DNA of 64,000 bases from Leisingera sp. M658. Lineage in GTDB: Bacteria; Pseudomonadota; Alphaproteobacteria; Rhodobacterales; Rhodobacteraceae. Location: assembly GCF_025144145.1 (NCBI RefSeq), contig NZ_CP083546.1, forward strand, positions 3,054,501 to 3,118,500, read 5' to 3'. A model generated the notes under the pieces. The model did not search any database and had not been told where the DNA came from. It worked only from the letters and a program-made list of their open reading frames with translations. Both the position numbers and the translations under genes were made by a program. This document shows, in pieces, positions 34,580 to 43,753 of this stretch (positions within the stretch are counted from its first letter, which is position 1; the number at the start of each line of letters is the position of its first letter).

Positions 34580-36043
34580 TTGCCCAACGCTTTGGCCTAT
34601 CTGATGCTGCTGGCTTGGCCGCTGGCCAGCCTGGTCCTGTTCCGGCGCCTGCCGCTGGAGCGGGCAATCCTGTGGTGCATCATCGCAGGCTATCTGCTGC
34701 TGCCGCCGCTGGCCGAGTTCGACCTGCCGCTGGTGCCGGATATGGACAAATTCGCCATTCCTTCGGTGGTGGCGTTCCTGTTGTGCCTGCTGCTGCTGCA
34801 CAGGCCGGTGCCGCTGCTGCCGCGCCATCCTGCGGTGCGGCTGCTGGCGCTTTTGTTTGTGTTCGGCGTCATCCCCACAGTGCTGACCAATGGCGAGCCG
34901 ATCCTGTTCCGCAGGATCGCCAATTCCGATCCGATTGTCTTTCTGACTGATCAGCTGCCGGGACTGCGCTGGCGCGACCTGGGATCCGTGATCATCAACC
35001 AGATGATCGTGCTGATACCTTTTCTGCTGGCGCGGCGTTACCTCTCTACCCCCGAAGCGCAGCGCGAGCTGCTGCTGGCGCTGATGATCGGCGGGCTGGC
35101 CTATACCGTCCCCTCGCTGATTGAAATCCGGCTCAGCCCGCAGATGAACGTCTGGATCTACGGCTTCTTCCAGCATGACTTCAGCCAGATGATCCGCCAG
35201 GGCGGCTTCCGCCCCATCGTATTCCTGCCGCATGCGCTGTGGCTGGCGTTTTTCATGCTGTCGGCGCTGCTGGCCGCCACAGCCCTGGCCCGCACGGCCG
35301 CAACCGGCCAAAGGCTTCGCCTGATCCTGGCGGCGGTATATCTGTTTGCCGTTCTGGTGCTCTGCAAAAGCCTCGCCTCGCTGGCCTATGCGCTGGCTTT
35401 CACGCCTGTGGTGGCACTGGCGCCGCTGCGCTGGCAGCTGCGGGCGGCGCTGCTGCTGGCGCTGATCGCAGTGGTCTATCCGATGCTGCGCAACACCGGG
35501 CTGGTGCCGACCGAAGCGCTGGTGGCGCAGGCCGAGGCAATCAGCGCCGAGCGGGCGCAATCGCTGAACTACCGGTTCGAGAACGAGGCGCAGCTGCTGG
35601 CGCAGGCTGCGGAAAAACCCTGGTTCGGCTGGGGCGGCTGGGGCCGCAACCTGGTGCGCCACGCCGAGACCGGGCAGATCCTGTCCATCCCGGACGGGCG
35701 CTGGATCATTGTGTTCGGCACCTTCGGCTGGCTGGGATACATCGCTGAGATGGGCTTGCTGGCCGCGCCGCTGGTTCTGCTGGCACAGGCCGCGCGGCAC
35801 GCGCCGCAGGGCAGTGTCTCGCCGTTTGCCGCGCCGATTGCCCTCATCCTGGCCGCAACCATGGTGGATATGCTGCTCAACGCGACTCTGATCCCGATCA
35901 CCTGGATGTGCGCCGGCTCGGTGCTGGGCTACGCTGAGCGGTTGCTCTACCCGAACCTTTTCAGCAGGAAACCTGCCCTGTTCGGCGGGGCGCAGGCGCT
36001 GATGCCTGACACCGCCGGGCCGGAGAAGCGAAGTATTCTGTGA
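34580..36043 (+). CDS. Wzy-like O-antigen polymerase/ligase-type membrane protein
   Basis: A 487-residue protein with about 12 hydrophobic segments and a large periplasmic loop at about residues 335-390 containing ENEAQLLAQAAEKPWFGWGG, the type of loop (G-W-G-G/R after hydrophobic stretch) found in Wzy/WaaL proteins. The family joins sugar repeat units in the periplasm. Start is TTG 34580 with GAGGGGG ten bases upstream; ATG 34604 is an alternative. It is followed after 260 bp by the PKS gene, whose promoter probably lies in that gap. Confidence 0.78.
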   Translation: MPNALAYLMLLAWPLASLVLFRRLPLERAILWCIIAGYLLLPPLAEFDLPLVPDMDKFAIPSVVAFLLCLLLLHRPVPLLPRHPAVRLLALLFVFGVIPTVLTNGEPILFRRIANSDPIVFLTDQLPGLRWRDLGSVIINQMIVLIPFLLARRYLSTPEAQRELLLALMIGGLAYTVPSLIEIRLSPQMNVWIYGFFQHDFSQMIRQGGFRPIVFLPHALWLAFFMLSALLAATALARTAATGQRLRLILAAVYLFAVLVLCKSLASLAYALAFTPVVALAPLRWQLRAALLLALIAVVYPMLRNTGLVPTEALVAQAEAISAERAQSLNYRFENEAQLLAQAAEKPWFGWGGWGRNLVRHAETGQILSIPDGRWIIVFGTFGWLGYIAEMGLLAAPLVLLAQAARHAPQGSVSPFAAPIALILAATMVDMLLNATLIPITWMCAGSVLGYAERLLYPNLFSRKPALFGGAQALMPDTAGPEKRSIL

Positions 36044-36303
36044 TGCCGCAATCTTTCCGCTTTTCAGGCCCAATTCAACACATTGCGTCCACAGGCTGGC
36101 CCTATGGATTGACGAAAATGAAATGATTGACTCCGGGTTGCAGCACAGATGGGGATCTGGTGCTGCAAGGCCGGGATAACCCGCCGGGGAGAACTCCGGC
36201 ACCATAAACCAACCCGTCCGGCGGGCACTTGCCAGCTCTGCAAAGCAGTCTGGCATCGTTGTGCCGGACTGTTTTTAAGGGGCCAGTGGGTCAGGTATTG
36301 GCG

Positions 36304-39300
36304 ATGCAGGATGGGAAACCCGCAGCGGGGGGCGCTGCCGGAGATATAGCAATTGTCGGGTTGTCAGTGACAGTCCCCGGCGCAAATTCTGCTGACGCTT
36401 TCTGGCAGAACCTGCGCGACGGCATTGAATCGATTGAAGTTCTGGACCGGGACACCCTGCTGGCGGCTGGCGAACGGGCGTCTGTGCTGGCCGACCCGGA
36501 CTATGCGCCTGCCTCAGCCCGGCTGCAGGGGTTTGATGAATTTGACGCCGAGTTCTTTGGCTTCAGCCCCAAGGAAGCCGCCATCCTCGACCCCCAGCAC
36601 CGCAAATTCCTGGAAGTGGCCTGGGGCGCCATGGAAAACGCGGGCCACCCGCCCGAAAGCATCGCTGGCCCCATCGGCGTTTATGCAGGCTGCGGCATGG
36701 GCAGCTATTTCTATTTCAACATCTGCTCCAACCCCGCATTGGTCGATGACGTCGGCATGTTCCTGCTGCGCCATACCGGCAACGACAAGGACTTCCTGTC
36801 GACCCGCGTCAGCCATGTGTTCGACCTGCACGGGCCATCTGTCAACGTGCAGACCGCCTGCTCCACCTCGCTGGTTGCGGTGCATTACGCCTGCAAAGCC
36901 CTGCGGGAAGGCGAATGCGATATGGCGCTGGCAGGCGGCGTCACCATCGAGCTGCCGCAGGGCCGCGGCTACCTGTACAAGGAAAACGAAATCCTGTCCC
37001 CGGATGGCCATTGCCACGCCTTTGATCACCGCGCGCAAGGTACCGTATTCGGCTCTGGCGCCGGTGCCGTGGCGCTGCGTCGGCTGGAGGATGCCATCGC
37101 CGACGGCGACCACATCTGGGCCGTCATCAAAGGCTCCGCCATTAACAACGACGGCGCGGACAAGGCCGGTTATCTGGCGCCCTCGGTCGGCGGCCAGTCG
37201 GCGGCGGTGCAGGCCGCGCTGCAGGCCGCAGGCACCCCGGCAGAGACCATTGACTACGTCGAATGCCACGGCACCGGCACCTATCTGGGCGACCCGATTG
37301 AGGTCACAGCCCTGACCGACGCCTACCGCGCCACCACGCCGGACAACGGCTATTGCCGCATCGGCTCGGTCAAGACCAACATTGGCCATCTGGACACCGC
37401 AGCGGGGGTTGCCAGCCTGACCAAAACGGCGCTGGCGCTGCACCACAGGGAAATCCCGCCCTCGCTGGGGTTTGAGACGCCGAACCCGGCAATAGATTTC
37501 GACAGCTCGCCGTTCCGCGTGAACGCTGCCCTGACACCATGGCAGCCGCACAAGGGGCCGCGGCGTGCCGGCATCAACTCGCTCGGTGTCGGCGGCACCA
37601 ATGCCCATGTGATCCTTGAGGAAGCGCCAGAGCGCGCAGCCTCGGAAGAAAGCGATTTTCCGTTTCAGATCTTGTGCATCTCAGGACAGTCAAAGGCCGC
37701 GTTGGACGCTAATACCCAGACACTCGCCGAGTATCTCCACGCCAACCCCGAGGCCGATCTGGCCGACGTGGCCTATACGCTGAAAGAAGGCCGCCGCGGC
37801 TTTGCCAAACGCCGCGTTCTGGTGGCGGAAACCGCCGCCGAAGCGGCTGATCTTCTGACAGAAAACGACCCGCGCAAGGTCTTCACCCATGACCGCCTCG
37901 GCGACGCGCCCGAGGTGGTTTTCCTGTTCCCCGGCGGCGGCGCGCAATATGCCGGCATGGCCCGCGATCTGTACGAGACTGAACCGGTCTTTGCCGATTG
38001 GATGGACCGCGGGCTGGACCACCTGCAACAGAACCTGGATTACGACATCCGCGCCATCTGGCTGCCCGAAGAGGGCGCGGAAGATGCCGCCAACGCCCAG
38101 CTGCAGCGGCCCTCTGTTCAGCTGCCGCTGATCATGATCGTGGAGTATGCGCTGGCGCAGCTGTGGATCAGCTGGGGCGTCAAACCCGCAGCACTTGCGG
38201 GCCATTCGATGGGCGAAAACACTGCCGCCTGCCTGGCCGGCGTTATGCGTTTCGAGGATTGCATTGATCTGGTCCTGCTGCGCGGGCGGCTGTTTGATGC
38301 TGTTCCTGCGGGTGGCATGCTGTCTATCGCCCTGCCGCTGGCCGAGGTTGAGGCGATCATCGGCGATGATCTGGACATTGCCAGCGTCAACGCGCCCGCG
38401 CTGACTGCCGTTTCCGGCCCGCAAGACGCGCTGGACCGGTTGTCCGCCGACCTGACCGCGCGCGAGGTCGACCACCAGCGCATCCAGATCGACATTGCCG
38501 CCCATTCGCGGATGCTGGACGGCATCCTGCAGCAGTATGGCGATTTCATCCGCTCGCTGACCCTGTCGGCGCCAAACCTGCCGGTGATCTCCAACCGCAC
38601 CGGTGTTGCGCTGACTGCGGAACAGGCCACCAGCGCCGATTACTGGGTCGGCCAGTTGCGCAACACCGTGCGCTATGCCGATTGCATTGAAACGCTCGCC
38701 AAAACCCCGAACCGTGTGTTCCTTGAGGCCGGCCCCGGCAAGGCCCTCAGCGCGCTGGCGCAAATGTCGCCCGCCGTTCAGCCGGGCCAGGTGCTCAGCT
38801 CATTGCGCCACCCGGATCAGGACGTGATGGATGACAGCTATTTCTTCGGCGTCATCGGCCGGCTTTGGGCCTGCGGGGTTGAGGCCGACTGGCAGCAGAT
38901 CTGGGGCGAGGCACGGCGCAACCGCCTGCCCCTGCCCGGTTACGCCTTTCAGCGCAGCCGCTATTTCATCGAACCCGGCAAACCCGCAGTTGAAGAAGAC
39001 ACGCCCCCGGCCCGGCATGAAGATCCGGCCGATTGGGGCTACCGCCCCGCTTGGCGGCCCAGGTTCGCCGATTGCACCCTGGACGTGGAACATGAACTGG
39101 ACCAGACACCGCACAACTGGCTGATTTTCGAGGATGAAACAGGCCATGCCACCCGTGCGGCAGACCAGCTGCAGGCCGCAGGCCACAGCGTCACCCGCGT
39201 CCGCGCTGGCGACACTTATGCGCAGCTGTCCCCGGCCTCATACATCCTGCCGCCGGAACAGGGCCGCGCCGCCTATGGTGCATTGCTGGCAGACTTGGCA

Positions 39301-42300
39301 GGCGCCGGGCTGCTGCCGGACCGCATCGCCCATTTCTGGCTGGTGACCGGGGAAGAAACCTATCGCCCCGGCTCCTCCTTCTTTGACCGCAATCTGGAGA
39401 TGGGCTTTCACTCCCTTACCGCATTGGCGCAGGAACTGGGCAATGCCGATCTGCCCGGCCCACTGCATATCAACGTCTTCACCACCGGCGCAGCACAGGT
39501 CCGCAGCGAAGCGCTGCCCTATCCCGAAAAGGCGATGATCGCGGGGCCGCTGGGGGTGATCCCGCGTGAGCTGCCCGGCATCACCTGCGCCGCCATCGAC
39601 ATCGAACTGCCAAAGCCGCCCAAGGCGCTGTTTGCACGCCGCAAACCAGCACAAGCGGACATCACCCCGCGCCTGCTGGAAGAGCTGATGGCGGACCCTG
39701 CAAACACCTCCGCCGCCTGGCGCGGTGAAAAGCGGTATGAACTCACGTGGCGCCCGCTGCCGCTGCCCGCGCCGGAAACGCCGCCATTCAAACCGGGCGG
39801 CCATTACCTGATAACCGGCGGTTATGGCGGCATCGGCCTGACCATCGCAGGCCATCTGATGCGCGAATACGGCGCCAAAATTTCGCTGATCTCCCGCGAA
39901 GGACTGCCCCCGCGCGCCGCCTGGGAGCGCTACTTGCGCAGCCACAGCCCGGCCAACCGCACCGCTTTGCGTATCCGCGCGGTAATGGCGCTTGAGGAGA
40001 CCGGCAAGGGCCGGATCCTGCCGCTGGCCGCCGACGTCTGCAACAGCGGCGAGCTGCGCCGCGCCCGCGCGCAAGGCGAAGCTGCCTTTGGTCCCGTCAC
40101 CGGCGTGATCCACGGCGCCGGTGTTATCGATGACGGCCCGCTGCTGGCCAAAGACGAGAACCAGATCGCCCTGGTGCTGGCCCCCAAGGTCAGCGGGCTG
40201 CGCGCGCTTGATGCGGTCTTCCCCGATGGCAGCCTGGAGCTGATGATATTGTTTTCCTCCTCCTCCGCCGTGACCCGGCCTGCGGGCCAGGTAGATTACA
40301 TTGCCGCCAATGAATTCCTCAACGCCTGGGCCAAGCACCGCACCGGCGGCCTCACCCGTGTGATGGCCGTTGATTGGGGTGTCTGGTCCGATACCGGCAT
40401 GGCCGCCGACGCCATGGCCAGCCGCAACGGCGCCACCGCTGCCGGCACGATGGCCCCCTGTCCCCAGCCGCTGTTACAGAAATGCGGCTATGACACGGCC
40501 GGCAACCGCATCTTCACACCGCGTTTTGAAACCGCTGATTGGCTTCTGGACGAACACCGGACCGCCGATGGCACCGCCCTGGTGCCCGGCACCGGCTACA
40601 TCGAAATGGCGGCAGAAGCGCTGTCAGAAACCGGTTTTGAAGGGCCGGTTGAAATCCGAGACCTCTACTTCATGCGCCCCCTGGTTGCAAAAAATGAAGC
40701 CCCGGCAAGGCTTGCGGTGAAACTCGAAGCTAATGAAAATGGTTATGAACTGTTTGTTTACTCGGCATGTACAAATGGTTACTCTCTAAATTGTCAGGCT
40801 ATGCTGGCCTCAGCGGCGGCGGCAGAACGCCCCGCCGCACTCAACCTCCAGAAGATTTTCACCCGATGCCCGGAGGAGCAGGCGCCAATCAACGGGCGCT
40901 TGCGCTCCGCGCAGGAGGCGCATCTGCGCTTTGGTCCGCGCTGGCATGTGCTAAGGCGCGCGGCACTGGGCAATGGCGAGGGCCTCGCCACTCTCTCACT
41001 GCCGGACATCGCGGCGCAGGACGGCTGTCTGCTGCATCCCGGCCTGCTGGATCTGGCCACCGGCTGGGCGATGGGTCTGATCCCCGGTTATGACGCCAGC
41101 GCGCTTTGGGTGCCGGTGTCCTACCACCTGATCCGGATCTTTGCCCCGCTCACCTCCAGCATCTGCAGCCATGTGCGGCTGGCGGATGCGCCGGATGGCA
41201 GCTCTGCCGGTTTTGATATCACGCTGACCGATCCGGACGGCACTGTGCTGGTCCGGATCGAAGGCTTCCGGATGCAGCGCCTGACCGGCGGGTTCGACGC
41301 CGCAGCAGCCGAAGGGCAAGCCGACGTCACCGCCGCAGAGCTGGGCCTGGAACCTGCCGCCGGCACGCATCCCCTGTCCCCTGAGGAACGGCGCCTGCAG
41401 CTGAACATCGCCAACGGCATCAAATCCGCAGAAGGCGGCGAGGTGCTGGCCCGCGCCTTGGCCACCGGCCTGCCGCAGGTGGTGGTATCCTCTCTGGACC
41501 TGCCCGCACTGATCGCACAGGCAGGGCAGACAGCCGCCCCCGCCCAGGAGGCGCAGACGTTTGAACGCCCGCAATTGGATACTGATTATGCCGCCCCCCG
41601 CAACCCGGTAGAGGAGGAACTGGCCGGCCTCTTTGCCGCCCTCCTTGGGGTGTCGCAAGTGGGGATCGAGGACAGTTTCTTTGACCTCGGCGGCCATTCC
41701 CTGATTGCGGTGCGGCTGTTTGCCCAGGTCAAACGCGGCTTTGGTGTGGAATTCCCCCTGTCGGTGCTGTTCGAGGCCCCCAGCGTCGCCGCGCTGGCAG
41801 AACGGATCATAGACCGGACCGGCGGCGGCGTTGCTGCGGAACCAGGAGCACCTGCCGCAGCTGCAGAGGACACACCATCCTTCACCCATCTGGTGCCGCT
41901 GCATCCGGGCGACGGCACCGGACGGCGGCCCTTCTTTCTGGTGGCGGGCATGTTCGGCAACGTTCTGAACCTGCGCCAACTGGCCCTGCTCGTGGGGAAG
42001 GACCGCCCGGTCTATGGCCTGCAGGCCAAAGGGTTGGTCGGCAATGACGCCCCGCACAGCCGGATTGAGGACGCAGCCCGAAGCTGTCTGGATGAAATCC
42101 GCCGGATCCAGCCCGAGGGCCCCTATCTTCTGGGCGGCTTTTCCGGCGGCGGCATCACCGCCTATGAGATGGCACAGCAGTTGAAGGATCAGGGCCAGGA
42201 AACCGCCGCGCTGATCCTGCTGGACACGCCCCTGCCCGTCCGCCCGCCGCTCAGCCGCCGCGACAAGGCACTGATCAAACTGGCAGAACTGCGCAGCAAA

Positions 42301-42732
42301 GGGGCCGGCTACATTGGCGAATGGGCCAGAAACCGCATCGCCTGGGAGGTTGAGAAACGCCGCACTGCCCCGGTTGAGACCGGCACCCTGCCCGAATTCA
42401 ACAACCGCAAGATTGAGCTGGCCTTCCGCACCGCCGTTGAAACCTACCCCCTGCGCCCATGGATCGGCCCGTTCACCCTGTTCCGCCCGCCGCTGGACCG
42501 CAAATGGCAGGTCAGCGGCGGCAATTGGGTCAGCACCGCGCGCGAATATGTGTTCGATGACAACGACTGGACCCGATGGGCTGCGCAGACAGAAGTGGCC
42601 GAAGTGCCGGGCGATCACGACAGCATGGTTCTGGTGCCGAATGTCAGCGTGCTGGCCGCCGGCGTCAAAGCCCGGCTCGACGCCGCCGATGCGGCGGCAG
42701 GCCGGCCCCGCTATGCCACGGCCGCGGAGTGA
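36304..42732 (+). CDS. Single-module type I polyketide synthase, KS-AT-KR-DH-ACP-TE
   Basis: A 2142-residue megasynthase. KS about 12-440 (Cys186 in VQTACSTSL, His322 in VECHGTG, His362 in NIGHLD). AT about 535-830 (Ser635 in GHSMGE; the position usually HAFH reads IAAH, so the extender unit is unclear). A spacer/structural region follows (830-1160), KR about 1160-1380 (GGYGGIG; Tyr1332 in QVDYIAANEF), DH about 1410-1650 (His1418 in DEHR, Asp1583 in HPGLLDL), ACP Ser1799 in LGGHSL, and TE (Ser1947 in GGFSGGG, His2105 in GDHDSM). All active sites look intact. There is no ER and no N-terminal loading domain. The KR lies before the DH, the reverse of the textbook order. Start ATG 36304 is chosen; the frame is open to 36229. 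It heads a coupled operon and probably extends the aminoacyl starter from the 43750 protein. The product is unknown. Confidence 0.93.
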   Translation: MQDGKPAAGGAAGDIAIVGLSVTVPGANSADAFWQNLRDGIESIEVLDRDTLLAAGERASVLADPDYAPASARLQGFDEFDAEFFGFSPKEAAILDPQHRKFLEVAWGAMENAGHPPESIAGPIGVYAGCGMGSYFYFNICSNPALVDDVGMFLLRHTGNDKDFLSTRVSHVFDLHGPSVNVQTACSTSLVAVHYACKALREGECDMALAGGVTIELPQGRGYLYKENEILSPDGHCHAFDHRAQGTVFGSGAGAVALRRLEDAIADGDHIWAVIKGSAINNDGADKAGYLAPSVGGQSAAVQAALQAAGTPAETIDYVECHGTGTYLGDPIEVTALTDAYRATTPDNGYCRIGSVKTNIGHLDTAAGVASLTKTALALHHREIPPSLGFETPNPAIDFDSSPFRVNAALTPWQPHKGPRRAGINSLGVGGTNAHVILEEAPERAASEESDFPFQILCISGQSKAALDANTQTLAEYLHANPEADLADVAYTLKEGRRGFAKRRVLVAETAAEAADLLTENDPRKVFTHDRLGDAPEVVFLFPGGGAQYAGMARDLYETEPVFADWMDRGLDHLQQNLDYDIRAIWLPEEGAEDAANAQLQRPSVQLPLIMIVEYALAQLWISWGVKPAALAGHSMGENTAACLAGVMRFEDCIDLVLLRGRLFDAVPAGGMLSIALPLAEVEAIIGDDLDIASVNAPALTAVSGPQDALDRLSADLTAREVDHQRIQIDIAAHSRMLDGILQQYGDFIRSLTLSAPNLPVISNRTGVALTAEQATSADYWVGQLRNTVRYADCIETLAKTPNRVFLEAGPGKALSALAQMSPAVQPGQVLSSLRHPDQDVMDDSYFFGVIGRLWACGVEADWQQIWGEARRNRLPLPGYAFQRSRYFIEPGKPAVEEDTPPARHEDPADWGYRPAWRPRFADCTLDVEHELDQTPHNWLIFEDETGHATRAADQLQAAGHSVTRVRAGDTYAQLSPASYILPPEQGRAAYGALLADLAGAGLLPDRIAHFWLVTGEETYRPGSSFFDRNLEMGFHSLTALAQELGNADLPGPLHINVFTTGAAQVRSEALPYPEKAMIAGPLGVIPRELPGITCAAIDIELPKPPKALFARRKPAQADITPRLLEELMADPANTSAAWRGEKRYELTWRPLPLPAPETPPFKPGGHYLITGGYGGIGLTIAGHLMREYGAKISLISREGLPPRAAWERYLRSHSPANRTALRIRAVMALEETGKGRILPLAADVCNSGELRRARAQGEAAFGPVTGVIHGAGVIDDGPLLAKDENQIALVLAPKVSGLRALDAVFPDGSLELMILFSSSSAVTRPAGQVDYIAANEFLNAWAKHRTGGLTRVMAVDWGVWSDTGMAADAMASRNGATAAGTMAPCPQPLLQKCGYDTAGNRIFTPRFETADWLLDEHRTADGTALVPGTGYIEMAAEALSETGFEGPVEIRDLYFMRPLVAKNEAPARLAVKLEANENGYELFVYSACTNGYSLNCQAMLASAAAAERPAALNLQKIFTRCPEEQAPINGRLRSAQEAHLRFGPRWHVLRRAALGNGEGLATLSLPDIAAQDGCLLHPGLLDLATGWAMGLIPGYDASALWVPVSYHLIRIFAPLTSSICSHVRLADAPDGSSAGFDITLTDPDGTVLVRIEGFRMQRLTGGFDAAAAEGQADVTAAELGLEPAAGTHPLSPEERRLQLNIANGIKSAEGGEVLARALATGLPQVVVSSLDLPALIAQAGQTAAPAQEAQTFERPQLDTDYAAPRNPVEEELAGLFAALLGVSQVGIEDSFFDLGGHSLIAVRLFAQVKRGFGVEFPLSVLFEAPSVAALAERIIDRTGGGVAAEPGAPAAAAEDTPSFTHLVPLHPGDGTGRRPFFLVAGMFGNVLNLRQLALLVGKDRPVYGLQAKGLVGNDAPHSRIEDAARSCLDEIRRIQPEGPYLLGGFSGGGITAYEMAQQLKDQGQETAALILLDTPLPVRPPLSRRDKALIKLAELRSKGAGYIGEWARNRIAWEVEKRRTAPVETGTLPEFNNRKIELAFRTAVETYPLRPWIGPFTLFRPPLDRKWQVSGGNWVSTAREYVFDDNDWTRWAAQTEVAEVPGDHDSMVLVPNVSVLAAGVKARLDAADAAAGRPRYATAAE

Positions 42733-42736
42733 GCCC

Positions 42737-43753
42737 ATGAACCCGCAACGCATCCTCACCATCCTCCTCAACTACCGCACGCCGGAGATGACCTTGCAGG
42801 CCGCCGAGGCTGCACTGCGCGAAATGGAGGACCTGCCGGGCGAACTGCTGATCATCGACAATGGATCCGGCGACGGCTCCTATGATCAGATCCGCGCCGA
42901 AGCAGACAAACGCGGCTGGCTTGGCAGCGGACGGCTCCGGGTGATCGCCTCGCCTGTGAACGGCGGCTTTGGTGCGGGCATGAACATCGGTATTAAAGCC
43001 GGTCTCCACGACAACAGCGTGCCGGAATTCTACTACCTGCTGAACTCCGACGCCTTTGTGCAGGGCAGCACCATCCGCACCCTGCGCGACTTTCTGCTGG
43101 AGCGTCCCGGCGCCGGTCTGGCAGGCTCATACGTGCGCGGCACCGACGGCGTGCCGCATCGCACCGCCTTCCGCTTCCCCTCCATCGCGGGTGAGTTCGA
43201 GGCCAGCGTGCGCACCGGCATTTTCACCCGGCTGCTGAATCCCTGGGTGGTCGCCATGGACATGCCGCAGGACGAGCTGCAGGTTGACTGGACCGCCGGC
43301 GCCAGCCTGATGATCCGCCGCGAAGTCATCGAGGCCGTCGGCGGTTTCGACGAGGCCTTCTTTCTGTATTTTGAGGAAACCGACCTCTGCCGCCGCGCCG
43401 CCCGCGCGGGCTGGCGCACCCACTATGTGCCAACTAGCGAAATCGCCCACGTAGGGTCGGCGTCCACAGGGATGAAAGCCTGGCAGCGCACGCCGCAATA
43501 TTGGTTCGACTCGCGGCGGCATTACTTCGTGAAACACCACGGGCATGCTTACGCCGCCGCCGCCACGCTGGCACGGATCACCGGCAGCCTGATCTATGGG
43601 CTGCGCCGCCTGACCTCGGATAAACCACAGGCGGATCCGCCGCATTTCCTGCGCGATCTGGTCCTGTACAGCCTGCGTGCGGCATTTGCACCGCGGCCAA
43701 AACCGTCAAAAGAAACACGCGCGCCCTCTCCGATCGCAAAGGAGCAGAAATGA
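42737..43753 (+). CDS. Glycosyltransferase family 2 (rhamnosyltransferase-like)
   Basis: A 338-residue GT-A enzyme. LTILLNYRTPEMTLQAAEAA and LLIIDNGSGDGS form the donor site, YYLLNSDAFVQ carries the DxD-like metal motif, DWTAGASLMIRREVIEAVGG and FDEAFFLYFEETDLCRRAAR are typical of the WbbL/rhamnosyl group. Start is 4 bp after the PKS stop; its stop overlaps the NRPS start (ATGA). Its place between PKS and NRPS genes suggests that the assembly-line product is glycosylated or is attached to a glycan. Confidence 0.88.
   Translation: MNPQRILTILLNYRTPEMTLQAAEAALREMEDLPGELLIIDNGSGDGSYDQIRAEADKRGWLGSGRLRVIASPVNGGFGAGMNIGIKAGLHDNSVPEFYYLLNSDAFVQGSTIRTLRDFLLERPGAGLAGSYVRGTDGVPHRTAFRFPSIAGEFEASVRTGIFTRLLNPWVVAMDMPQDELQVDWTAGASLMIRREVIEAVGGFDEAFFLYFEETDLCRRAARAGWRTHYVPTSEIAHVGSASTGMKAWQRTPQYWFDSRRHYFVKHHGHAYAAAATLARITGSLIYGLRRLTSDKPQADPPHFLRDLVLYSLRAAFAPRPKPSKETRAPSPIAKEQK

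Noticed and set aside
34415-36256. 613-codon frame antisense to the Wzy-like gene
   Set aside because: Gln/Arg/His-rich shadow product with no motif; the plus-strand gene has clear membrane helices.
40996-42771. 591-codon frame antisense to the PKS 3' end
   Set aside because: Lies opposite intact DH, ACP and TE domains and has no recognisable domain of its own.
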